Assembly (NCBI GenBank): GCA_905235615.1
Contig: CAJOMB010000069.1
Span: 1-14,470, forward strand
Reading direction: 5' to 3'
DNA from: an uncultured Bacteroidales bacterium
Lineage (GTDB): Bacteria; Bacteroidota; Bacteroidia; Bacteroidales; UBA932
Length of the DNA stretch: 14,470 nucleotides
Shown here: piece after piece, positions 7,770 through 14,470 of the stretch
Position numbering within the stretch: position 1 is the first letter of the stretch
Layout of the letters: every line of letters begins with the position of its first letter
Notes under the pieces: model-generated
Databases searched by the model: none
The model's input: the letters and a program-made list of their open reading frames with translations, nothing else
What the model was told of the DNA's origin: nothing
Program-made: the position numbers and the translations under genes

Positions 7770-7794
7770 ATGGGCAAATTTAGCAATAATTTTG

Positions 7795-7802
7795 TATCTT
7801 TG
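7795..7802 (+). promoter_or_regulatory. Bacteroidetes -7 promoter element for tsaD
   Basis: TATCTTTG matches the TAnnTTTG consensus exactly and lies 21 bases before the tsaD ATG at 7824, giving an expected leader of about 15 bases. No convincing TTTG -33 element appears 19-21 bases upstream. Confidence 0.65.
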
Positions 7803-7823
7803 CACGCATTTATCAAGCACGAT

Positions 7824-8841
7824 ATGGCCGATTTTATTCTGGGTATTGAATCCTCCTGCGACGACACTTCCGCTCCTGCGGGACGGTGTGTTGCTGTCCA
7901 ATGTAATTGCCTCGCAGCAGGTACACAAGGACTTTGGCGGCGTGGTGCCGGAACTGGCCTCCCGCGCACATGAGCAGAACATCGTTCCCGTGGTGTCGGA
8001 AGCGCTCCGCCGGGCCGGTGTGAGCGCTTCCGAACTGAGTGCCATCGCCTTCACCCGCGGTCCGGGCCTGCTGGGTTCGCTGCTGGTGGGAACGTCCTTT
8101 GCCAAGGCGCTTTCCCTGTCCTTGGACATTCCCATGGTGATGGTGAATCACCTGCAGGGGCATATCCTGGCCGGTTTCGTGCGGCAGGAAGGCGTTCCGG
8201 TGCGGGAACCTTCCTTTCCTTATCTCTGCCTGCTGGTATCCGGCGGCAATTCGCAGATTGTGAAGGTGAGCAGTCCCCTGGAATATGAAATCCTGGGCCA
8301 GACCATCGACGATGCCGTGGGGGAGGCCTTTGACAAATGTTCCAAGATGCTGGGCCTGGGTTACCCCGGCGGCCCGGTGATTGACCGCCTGGCCAAGTTG
8401 GGAGACCCGGAGCGCTTCCATTTTGCCAAGCCCAACATTCCGGGCCTGGATTACAGCTTCTCCGGCATCAAGACCTCCCTGCTGTATTTTGTGCGGGACC
8501 AGATGGCCTTGGACCCCAACTTTCTGGAAAACAACAAGGAAGACCTCTGCGCCAGTTTCCAGAAGACGCTCATCGACATTCTCATGGGGAAGCTTATCCG
8601 TGCCGCCAAAGAAAGCGGAATTCGGGAAATCACCATCGGCGGCGGCGTAAGTGCCAACAGCGGTCTTCGGGCGCGTATTGTGGCGGAAGGGGAGAAGCGG
8701 CATTGGAACACCTATCTCCCGGAATTCAAGTTCACCACGGACAACGCCGCCATGATAGCGGTGGCCGGCTGGTTCCAGTACAAGGCCGGGGTTCGCACAC
8801 CCTTGGACGTGGCTCCCGTCTCCCGTCTATCGGATTTTTAG
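7824..8841 (+). pseudogene. tsaD: tRNA N6-adenosine threonylcarbamoyltransferase TsaD, frameshifted near codon 17
   Basis: TsaD transfers the threonylcarbamoyl group to A37 of ANN-decoding tRNAs, giving t6A, and is essential in most bacteria. The start MADFILGIESSCDDTSA is read from ATG 7824 in one frame, but the rest (LRDGVLLSNVIASQQVHKDFGGVVPELASRAH onward) is in the next frame from 7876. In the first frame translation runs into a TGA at 7971. Relatives read DDTSAAV then the rest, so the codons for AV seem reduced to one C at 7875, a net loss of about 5 bases. All later motifs are intact: NHLQGH (metal-binding histidines), SGGNSQ, GGPVIDRLAKLGD, FSGIKTS, GGGVSANSGLR and TTDNAAMIA. No alternative start restores the nucleotide-binding GIESSCDDT segment. 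Either the gene is truly broken or the base call or assembly is wrong. Its stop interlocks with that of the convergent FAD dehydrogenase. Confidence 0.88.
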
Positions 8842-10406
8842 CACATTTGGGCGCAGTTGATGCCGTCCAAGGCCGATGACACGATGCCACCGGCATAACC
8901 GGCGCCTTCCCCGCAGGGGTAGAGGCCGGGCACGTCCACGTGCTCCAGGGTTTCGGGATGGCGCGGCAGGCGGATGGGGGAGGAGGTGCGGGATTCCACG
9001 CCCAACAGAAGGGCGTCGTTGGTGTAATATCCGTGCATGGAGCGGTCCACCTGCGGGAAGGCCCTCCTCAGGCGCAGGGCCACATGCTCCGGCAGCAGCT
9101 CATGCAGCGGGGCCGATATAACCCCCGGATGATAGGAGGTCTTGGGCAAATCGGCCGATACAATGCCCCGGCAGAAGTCTTTCATCCTTTGGCCGGGGGC
9201 GGTGAAGGGATGACGGGCGCCGTGCTCCCGGGCGTAGCGGTACATGGCGCGTTCCACGTCCCGCTGGAAGTCCATGAGGGCGAAGGGTCCCTGATACTGC
9301 GCCGGCTGGTCTCCGGGCTCAATCTGCACCACCACGCCGGCATTGGCCCATTTGGAGTTGCGGGCGGCGTTGGACATGCCGTTGAGCACCACGGTCTCCT
9401 CCTCGGTGGAAGAGGGTACCAGAATGCCTCCGGGGCACATGCAGAAGGAGAAGACGCCGCGTCCTTCCTGCTGCTGCACGAAGGAATACTCGGCCGTGGG
9501 CATGAAGGGCTGGTACTTGCCGTGATAGCGGATCTGGTTGATCTGCCACTGGGGATGCTCCACGCGGACGCCCAAGGCGAAGCCCTTGGCTTCCAGCGTC
9601 CAGCCCTTGCGCTGGAACAGCTCGTAGATGTCCCTGGCGGAGTGGCCCGTGGCCAGGATGACTTTATCGGCCTGGTATACGGCACCATCGGCACAACGCA
9701 ATGTAAACTTCGTCATGCCCGGCTCTTTCGTCATGCCCGGCGCCGACCGGGCATCTATGTCCGTGACCCTGGCGTCAAAGTGATACTCTCCGCCGTGGCG
9801 CTCGATGCACTGGCGGATGTTTTTCACTATTTCCGGCAGACGGTCGGTGCCTATGTGGGGATGGGCGTCGATGAGGATGTCCTCGCTGGCGCCGAAGGCC
9901 ACCAGCTGGTGCAGCACTTCGCGGATGTCTCCGCGTTTGGAGGAGCGGGTATAGAGTTTTCCGTCAGAGAAGGCGCCCGCTCCGCCCTCGCCGTAGCAGT
10001 AGTTGGAATCCGGATTCAAAGCCCCCTCCGTGGAAAGTTTGGCCATGTCCACCTTCCGGCGTTCCACGTCCTTCCCGCGCTCCAGCACAATGGGCCTGAG
10101 GCCTTTCTGGAGCAGTTTGAGGGCGGCGAACAGGCCGGCCGGTCCGGCGCCCACCACAATGACGGCGGGGGCGTCGTGGACATCCCGGTAAGGTGCAACC
10201 CGGTAGGGCTCGTAAGGCTCGCCTATACGGCAGGCCTGCACACGGTAGCGGTACAGGATGTCCTGCCGGGCGTCGATGCTGCGGCGCACCACTTCCACGT
10301 GGCCCAGCTTATCGGCCTTTACGCCCAAGGCCTTGGCGGCCGCCTCATTCAGCTGGGCAGCCGTCAGTTCCTTCCCTATCTTCCAGGCTATCTCGAATTC
10401 TTTCAT
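8838..10406 (-). CDS. FAD-dependent dehydrogenase (COG2509-type), with repeat-derived insertion
   Basis: A 522-residue NAD(P)/FAD-dependent oxidoreductase. A ~75-residue N-terminal domain precedes the Rossmann dinucleotide-binding motif VVGAGPAGLFAAL (Gly86, Gly88, Gly91). Later come YCYGEGGAGAFSDGKLYTR, ILATGHSARDIYELF, FSFCMCPGG and the C-terminal FAD-contact GLYPCGEGAGYAGGIVSSALDG. These fit the large uncharacterised FAD-dependent dehydrogenase family; the physiological substrate is unknown. Residues 218-234 (DAR..APGMTK..PGMTKF) look like an insertion, because the DNA there is a direct-plus-inverted repeat and this surface segment precedes a beta strand. The start overlaps the ROK kinase stop as ATGA, indicating coupled translation. 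Its TAA (8838-8840) overlaps the tsaD TAG (8839-8841), leaving no room for a terminator between them. Confidence 0.87.
   Translation of the reverse strand: MKEFEIAWKIGKELTAAQLNEAAAKALGVKADKLGHVEVVRRSIDARQDILYRYRVQACRIGEPYEPYRVAPYRDVHDAPAVIVVGAGPAGLFAALKLLQKGLRPIVLERGKDVERRKVDMAKLSTEGALNPDSNYCYGEGGAGAFSDGKLYTRSSKRGDIREVLHQLVAFGASEDILIDAHPHIGTDRLPEIVKNIRQCIERHGGEYHFDARVTDIDARSAPGMTKEPGMTKFTLRCADGAVYQADKVILATGHSARDIYELFQRKGWTLEAKGFALGVRVEHPQWQINQIRYHGKYQPFMPTAEYSFVQQQEGRGVFSFCMCPGGILVPSSTEEETVVLNGMSNAARNSKWANAGVVVQIEPGDQPAQYQGPFALMDFQRDVERAMYRYAREHGARHPFTAPGQRMKDFCRGIVSADLPKTSYHPGVISAPLHELLPEHVALRLRRAFPQVDRSMHGYYTNDALLLGVESRTSSPIRLPRHPETLEHVDVPGLYPCGEGAGYAGGIVSSALDGINCAQMC
9709..9754. repeat. 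Second interspersed repeat (TCATGCCCGGC type) inside the FAD dehydrogenase gene
   Basis: TTCGTCATGCCCGGC occurs at 9709-9723 and again at 9727-9741 (18-bp period). The second copy continues into a perfect 8-bp inverted repeat: ATGCCCGG at 9733-9740 and CCGGGCAT at 9747-9754 around a 6-nt loop. It is translated in frame as a doubled PGMTK peptide. The element is unrelated in sequence to the TTCGCTCAGAATGAC repeat in mtaB. Confidence 0.8.
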
Positions 10407-11503
10407 TTATGGGCCAGGGCGAAGTCATACGCCCCCACGGAGATGGCGGTGGAGGTGCCAATCTTGTCTATAGTGATGCCAATTCGCTTCTGGGGGTCGT
10501 AGGTGACGGTTTTGTCGGTGCCGTAAACCTTGAGCTCGCGGGCCTCGCCCTTGGCAAAGGCGGCGAATTCTTCGGGGTTGTCCAGGTTGTAAACCTTCAT
10601 CTGGACGCGGTTCAGGACATCTCCGGAGAGAGTTTTCACGGTGCCGCGCATCTCTTCCAGCAGGTAGGGCATGAAGTATTTGGCCGATGCGGAGATGCCG
10701 CCGCCAATCACCACGATGCCGTCCATCAGCTGAACGGCCTGGGCGATGGCCAGGCCGGCTACGCGGCCCATTTCTTCAAAAGCGGCCTTGGCGGCTTTCT
10801 GCTTGCCGGGGCGGGTGCCCTCGGCAATGTCGTAGATGTCTTTGGGGGTGAGGGTGGGATCCTGCACGCCGGACTGTTCTGAATATACGCGCTTGACGGC
10901 ACGGATGGCCACGCTGTCTTCCAGGATGACGCCGTTGATGTGCGGATTGGCCAGGCAGTAGGTTTCCACGCAGGAGTTGTCTCCGCGGTTCAGCTGGCCG
11001 TTGATGACACAGCCAATGCCGAAGCCGGTTCCAAAGGTGTAGCCAATCAGGTTGTGGAAGCGTTTGGCGCTGCCGGCGGCGGCCAGTTTCTCGTTTACCT
11101 CGGGAAGGGCGCCGCTCAGGGCTTCACCGAAGGCGAAGAGGTCTCCGTCGTTGTTGATGAACACGGGAATGCCGAAGACTTCCTTCAGGTACGGTCCCAG
11201 GGCCACGCCGTCGCGGAAAGAGGGGAAGTTGGGCAGGAAGCCGCCGATGATGCCGGCGGGGTAGTCGGCCGGACCGGGGAAGGCGAAGCTGATGGCCTCC
11301 GGTTTCGCGTCTCCCAGCTGGTTGATCACGTTCTTGAAGCCGGTTACCATGGTCTCTAAGCACAGGTCCAGGTTGTTGGCGTTGGACGGAAGGGTGAGGG
11401 TTTCCAGAATGAATTCTTCTCCCTTCATGGCGTTGAAGCGCAGCGAGTTTCCGCCTGCATCCAGGGTGAGCACCACCCGCTTGTCGTTCTTATACTTTCC
11501 CAT
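10403..11503 (-). CDS. ROK-family sugar kinase-like protein lacking the canonical zinc motif
   Basis: A 366-residue protein of the ROK (repressor, ORF, kinase) branch of the ASKHA fold, without a DNA-binding N-terminal domain, hence a probable cytoplasmic sugar or amino-sugar kinase. The phosphate-1 loop is LDAGGNSLRF (Asp15 to Phe24). The catalytic base is probably Asp119 in INNDGDLFAFGEA. The second ATP loop is GTGFGIG (158-164) and an adenosine-region glycine cluster VVIGGGIS lies at 264-271. The usual ROK zinc signature CxCGxxGCxE is absent; GDNSCVETYC stands at that place, which as I recall is normal for one Bacteroidetes subgroup. The substrate cannot be told from sequence. It is promoter-proximal: a TATATTTG -7 element lies 29 bases upstream, and the FAD dehydrogenase follows with a 4-bp ATGA overlap. 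Confidence 0.85.
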   Translation of the reverse strand: MGKYKNDKRVVLTLDAGGNSLRFNAMKGEEFILETLTLPSNANNLDLCLETMVTGFKNVINQLGDAKPEAISFAFPGPADYPAGIIGGFLPNFPSFRDGVALGPYLKEVFGIPVFINNDGDLFAFGEALSGALPEVNEKLAAAGSAKRFHNLIGYTFGTGFGIGCVINGQLNRGDNSCVETYCLANPHINGVILEDSVAIRAVKRVYSEQSGVQDPTLTPKDIYDIAEGTRPGKQKAAKAAFEEMGRVAGLAIAQAVQLMDGIVVIGGGISASAKYFMPYLLEEMRGTVKTLSGDVLNRVQMKVYNLDNPEEFAAFAKGEARELKVYGTDKTVTYDPQKRIGITIDKIGTSTAISVGAYDFALAHK

Positions 11504-11532
11504 ATTTCAGTTTTGTGTTATTGTTCAATTTT

Positions 11533-11540
11533 CAAATATA
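11533..11540 (-). promoter_or_regulatory. Bacteroidetes -7 promoter element for the ROK kinase / FAD dehydrogenase pair
   Basis: On the minus strand the sequence is TATATTTG (TAnnTTTG), 29 bases before the ATG of the ROK kinase. A TTG (11561-11563 on the opposite strand) lies 20 bases upstream and can serve as the -33 element; it overlaps the last Leu codon of the upstream gene. The AT-rich leader of about 22-24 bases has no strong Shine-Dalgarno sequence. This is the best promoter match in the window. Confidence 0.7.
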
Positions 11541-11557
11541 GCCATTTTTGGCCGGAA

Positions 11558-14464
11558 TTACAACTTGATGAGCGCACGCCCGGCGCGGCCGTCGATGCAG
11601 ACAGTGAGGGGATCCGGAAGCCGGACGTGCCGCAGCCACTGGGTTTCAAGGACGGCGGGCAGAGCGTTCAGCGGTTCCAGATCCAGGCTGTCTCCCCGGC
11701 GGGAGTAAGGATCCACGTTCACATAGCCGGCATTGAAGGAAGTGAGGTTCTGGAAGAAATGCGTTCCCTGGCTGGGATCTACCCTGAAATCCGGCAGGGA
11801 GCACTCTACCAGGGCTTTGGCCTCGGAGATGTCGCTCCACGCCACCGGCACGCCCAGGGTGGGGATGCTGGTACCCCATCGGCCAAACCCAATGAGGCAA
11901 TACTGCCGGCCCTCCGTCCTCAGTTGGGCGTTCAGGGTCCGTAATTCGGCTGCCATCTCTTCCGTCTTCATCTTGTCAAAGGCATCCGGCTTCAGGTAAA
12001 CCACGTCCTTGATTCCGGATATCCAGCCCGTTCCCAGTGCGCTTTCAGACTGTACCAGAGCCCCGGAGCAGTCCACCTTTTTCCAGTCCACGTCGGCCTT
12101 CAGGCCATCGGCCGAAATGGGCCTCACCTGCAGGGCGTTGAATACGCCGGTGGAGAGTTCCGCGGCAAATTCTATTTCTACGCCACCCTGCATTTCGAGG
12201 GAGCATATATCCAGCAGTTCCTGTACGATGGGAGCCAGCGGGAAGGTGCCGTACCGGAGAATATGCGAGAAAGTAATGGCCTTGGGACCGTTTGCGAGGG
12301 GAGAGTCCACCATTCTCTGGTTCTGGAAGTCGTAAGTGGAAACCACGCGGGAGAAGGAGGAGAATCTGGAGCAGTCGCAGGTGTCTGTACGCTCCAGGTT
12401 TACGGCGTCGTCTAACGAAGTCTTGAATTTCTCCGGCTGCAGGTTCAGGGCATACATCACCTGCTGGGTGTCCCTCATGGCCAGTTCCGGCGTAGAGGTT
12501 TGCAGCACGTGCTTGGGGTACAGGGGAGAGAAGCGGAGCACCTGTTCCCCGTCCACCACGGCCTTGCCCAGGCCATAGGCCACCTTCACAATGCCCTCTT
12601 CGGCCTTTTCGTGGCCGATGGGATAGTAATTCACGCTGCGGGCTACACCCGAAAGGGTGGGGAAGAAGCAGCCGTTGTCCTCGGCCCCGCAAATCTCCTG
12701 TAGCACGATGGCCATCTTCTCCTCGGAAATCACATTGGCCGTGGCGGTGATATAACCCTTAGAAGATGCGTAATACACAGAGGCGTACACGCTTTTGATG
12801 GCTTTGGCAAGGAGGCGCAACTGCTGGTCTTCATTCTCTACCGAAGGAATCATGTAGGTGGAATAAACGCCCGCAAACGGCTGATAGTAAGAGTCTTCCA
12901 GTTTGGAGGAAGAGCGCACGGCCAGCGGCGTGCGCACCACCCGGATAAAGGCGCGGAGCACTTCCATTACATCCTGAGGCAGGTTGGAGGAAACGAATTC
13001 CGAAAGGATTTCCGCATCCGAGATATCCGAATTGATCACGTATTTGAGGCCGTTCTCCAGGATGAAGCGGTCGAAGCAATCTGTGGCCAGCACCAGGGTG
13101 CGGGGCACGCTTACGTGTACGCCTTCCCATTTGTCGTACAGATGGTGCTGGTAGAGGATGTGATTGAGAAAGGCCAGGCCGCGGGCCTTGCCGCCTAAGG
13201 AGCCTTCCCCGTAGCGGGCAAACCATACGGTGTCATTGTAAGTGTCGGGGTTGAAGCGGGCCACTACGCCCAGGCTCTGGGAAACGCGGTAATTGTGGAT
13301 AAGCGGAATGGCCATTTTCCGGAATTCCGAGGCCGACGGCAAGCGGCTGTTCTTGATGGCATTGCCTTCCTTGAAGATCCCGCGGGCCAGCAGCCAGCGG
13401 GAGATGTAGTTCTTGCTCCGGAGCTGGTCCAGCACCTTTTCCGGCAGCTCTTCCAGCACGCTTTCCACGCCTTGCAGGTCGTTGGCACGGGCTATCTCTC
13501 GCCCTTTTTCATTGGTGGCTACAAAATCTCCGAAGCCAAATTCCCGGCCGATGTATTCGGCCAGTTCGTGGGTGAGCGTCTTGGAGCTTTTTATCAGGAA
13601 ACCGGCGCCCAGGCTCTCCGCCACGGGACGCATGCTCTCCTGCGAGCTCTGCATAAGGATGGGCATACGGGGGTGGTCGCTTCGGATGTATTGGCAAAGA
13701 TCTACACCGGCGTCCAGCTTCTCCTGGGAGGACTTGTCATTCTTGTGCAGGACAAAGCCGATGTCCGAAATAACCCCCAGAAGGTTCTCCTTATAGGTGT
13801 TGTACAGATTTACGGCGTCTTCGTAGTTGGTGGCCAGAAGAATCTTGGGACGGGCGCGCTTGCGGAGAATCTGCTGGTCTTCGTTGAGGGCGTCCCGGAT
13901 GGCGGCCGAGTTTTGCTGCAGCACCAGCTTGTACAGAAGGGGAAGGTATGTGGAGTAATAGCGCACAGAATCTTCCACCAGCATGATGCACTGCACCCCG
14001 CCTTGGAGAATGTCTTCCTGAGCGTTGAGGCTGTCTTCCAGCAGCTTGATGATGGCAATGATAAGGTCTGTGGAGCCGTTCCAGTTAAAGACAAAGTCTA
14101 TGCAGGAGCGGTCTTTGTCCTCCAGCTGACGGGAGACTTCCTTGGAGAAGGAAGTCATCAGTACCACGGGGGTGTCCGGGATGGTTTCCTTCACGCGATG
14201 GGCAAACTCGAACACATTGTCCCCACCGGCGTTGTACATGGCAATGACCACATCCCAGTTTTCTCCGGCTATGAGCCGGTCCAAAGCCTCACCGGTGGAG
14301 GATACGCGCTCGAACACGGGCGGGTTGCTCATATTCAACTCCGAGTATTCCCGCGCGATGCGCATGTCCAGCCTTCCGTCCTCTTCCAGCGAAAAGTTGT
14401 CGTAGTTGTTACAAACCAGCAAAATCCGCCGGATTCTGCGTGTCATCAGGGAGGGTATTTCCAT
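11558..14464 (-). CDS. Two receiver-like domains fused to a PPDK-type PEP/pyruvate-binding ATP-grasp domain
   Basis: A protein of at least 968 residues. Domain 1 (about 11-145) has a receiver fold pattern but lacks the phosphoacceptor: CNNYD replaces the acidic pair and DVVIAMYNAGGDN has Met at the Asp position. Domain 2 (about 157-305) keeps receiver residues: acidic pair Glu164-Asp165 in LVEDS, likely phosphoacceptor Asp234 in VISDIGF, Ser273/274 and Lys292. Residues ~415-785 form a PPDK_N ATP-grasp domain: GGKARGL (Lys426), VRSSSKLEDS (Arg517), AYGLGKAVVDG, EIEFA, ALQVRPIS. The swivelling phospho-His domain and PEP-binding barrel of PPDK and PEP synthase are absent. The last ~180 residues (LIGFGRWGTS, LGVPVAWSDI, DPSQGTHFFQNLTSF) form a conserved domain I cannot name. 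I recall similar proteins in many Bacteroidetes, function unknown. The frame stays open to the window edge (NY before Met1), so the start may lie further upstream. Confidence 0.8.
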   Translation of the reverse strand: MEIPSLMTRRIRRILLVCNNYDNFSLEEDGRLDMRIAREYSELNMSNPPVFERVSSTGEALDRLIAGENWDVVIAMYNAGGDNVFEFAHRVKETIPDTPVVLMTSFSKEVSRQLEDKDRSCIDFVFNWNGSTDLIIAIIKLLEDSLNAQEDILQGGVQCIMLVEDSVRYYSTYLPLLYKLVLQQNSAAIRDALNEDQQILRKRARPKILLATNYEDAVNLYNTYKENLLGVISDIGFVLHKNDKSSQEKLDAGVDLCQYIRSDHPRMPILMQSSQESMRPVAESLGAGFLIKSSKTLTHELAEYIGREFGFGDFVATNEKGREIARANDLQGVESVLEELPEKVLDQLRSKNYISRWLLARGIFKEGNAIKNSRLPSASEFRKMAIPLIHNYRVSQSLGVVARFNPDTYNDTVWFARYGEGSLGGKARGLAFLNHILYQHHLYDKWEGVHVSVPRTLVLATDCFDRFILENGLKYVINSDISDAEILSEFVSSNLPQDVMEVLRAFIRVVRTPLAVRSSSKLEDSYYQPFAGVYSTYMIPSVENEDQQLRLLAKAIKSVYASVYYASSKGYITATANVISEEKMAIVLQEICGAEDNGCFFPTLSGVARSVNYYPIGHEKAEEGIVKVAYGLGKAVVDGEQVLRFSPLYPKHVLQTSTPELAMRDTQQVMYALNLQPEKFKTSLDDAVNLERTDTCDCSRFSSFSRVVSTYDFQNQRMVDSPLANGPKAITFSHILRYGTFPLAPIVQELLDICSLEMQGGVEIEFAAELSTGVFNALQVRPISADGLKADVDWKKVDCSGALVQSESALGTGWISGIKDVVYLKPDAFDKMKTEEMAAELRTLNAQLRTEGRQYCLIGFGRWGTSIPTLGVPVAWSDISEAKALVECSLPDFRVDPSQGTHFFQNLTSFNAGYVNVDPYSRRGDSLDLEPLNALPAVLETQWLRHVRLPDPLTVCIDGRAGRALIKL

Positions 14465-14470
14465 ATAATT

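Noticed and set aside
7717..7875. An upstream in-frame start for the downstream part of tsaD
   Set aside because: The extension encodes repeat-element and promoter sequence and lacks the GIESSCDDT segment, which is present in the other frame from ATG 7824. It is not a real N-terminus.
7860..7885. Programmed +1 ribosomal frameshift in tsaD
   Set aside because: GCT-C-CTG is not a known slippery site, no stop codon or stimulatory element sits at the shift, and the joined product would still lack two conserved residues. A small deletion or assembly error is simpler.
7659..8135. Minus-strand open frames over the tamB-tsaD spacer and the tsaD start
   Set aside because: They run through the inverted-repeat element and antisense to tsaD. 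The peptide is the usual translation of GC-rich palindromic repeats, with no family match.
8940..10502. A 520-codon plus-strand open frame opposite the FAD dehydrogenase
   Set aside because: Same reason: the minus-strand product has clear Rossmann and FAD motifs, and the plus-strand translation resembles nothing. It also crosses the dehydrogenase/ROK boundary.
11541..11552. GCCA-TTTT-TGGC mini-hairpin after the ATP-grasp fusion gene
   Set aside because: The stem has only 4 bp and lies just upstream of the ROK promoter -7 box; too weak to call a terminator.
11558..14464. Annotation as PEP synthase or pyruvate phosphate dikinase
   Set aside because: Only the ATP-grasp domain is present. The phospho-histidine domain and PEP/pyruvate barrel needed for those reactions are missing.
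1..14470. CRISPR array, tRNA or rRNA genes, integrase, transposase or defence island
   Set aside because: No regularly spaced direct repeats, cloverleaf-like sequence or recognisable mobile or defence proteins were found; the window is mostly housekeeping genes with small interspersed repeats.

Overview
The window looks like a chromosomal segment of a GC-rich member of the Bacteroidetes, most likely order Bacteroidales. Three intergenic regions carry the TAnnTTTG -7 promoter element of that phylum. The genes also match Bacteroidales families: the divergent tamB/tsaD pair, the short RsmI-like methyltransferase paralogue, the ROK kinase without the zinc motif, and a receiver/PPDK-N fusion protein. 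These assignments rest on motif reading and remembered families, not on a search.

Layout. (1) 1-109, plus strand: the last 36 codons of ATP-dependent PEP carboxykinase. (2) 99-7527, minus strand: a tightly packed cluster read tamB > RsmI-like methyltransferase > mtaB > MBL-fold hydrolase, with overlaps of 14 bp (tamB/methyltransferase) and 4 bp (mtaB/MBL). (3) 7528-7823: a gene-free stretch filled mainly by a ~215 bp imperfect inverted-repeat element between the divergent promoters of tamB and tsaD. (4) 7824-8841, plus strand: tsaD, broken by a frameshift near codon 17. (5) 8838-11503, minus strand: ROK kinase > FAD-dependent dehydrogenase, overlapping by ATGA; the dehydrogenase converges on tsaD with interlocked stop codons. 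(6) 11558-14464 or beyond, minus strand: a large protein with two receiver-like domains, a PPDK-type ATP-grasp domain and an unassigned C-terminal domain.

How the genes relate. TsaD makes t6A at tRNA position 37 and MtaB methylthiolates that same base to ms2t6A, so the two ends of the divergent locus act in one pathway. The RsmI-like protein is probably an RNA methyltransferase. TamB belongs to outer-membrane biogenesis. The ROK kinase, FAD dehydrogenase and ATP-grasp fusion have no clear shared pathway.

The most notable content is not a new gene system. It is the load of small interspersed repeats inside and between housekeeping genes (an in-frame insertion in mtaB, one supplying the C-terminus and stop of the methyltransferase, one in-frame in the FAD dehydrogenase, and the large palindromic element at the tamB/tsaD promoters), the lesion in tsaD, the receiver/ATP-grasp fusion, and a heptamer (GGCCGAT) that seems strongly over-represented. 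I see no CRISPR array, tRNA, rRNA, transposase, phage gene or recognised defence system.
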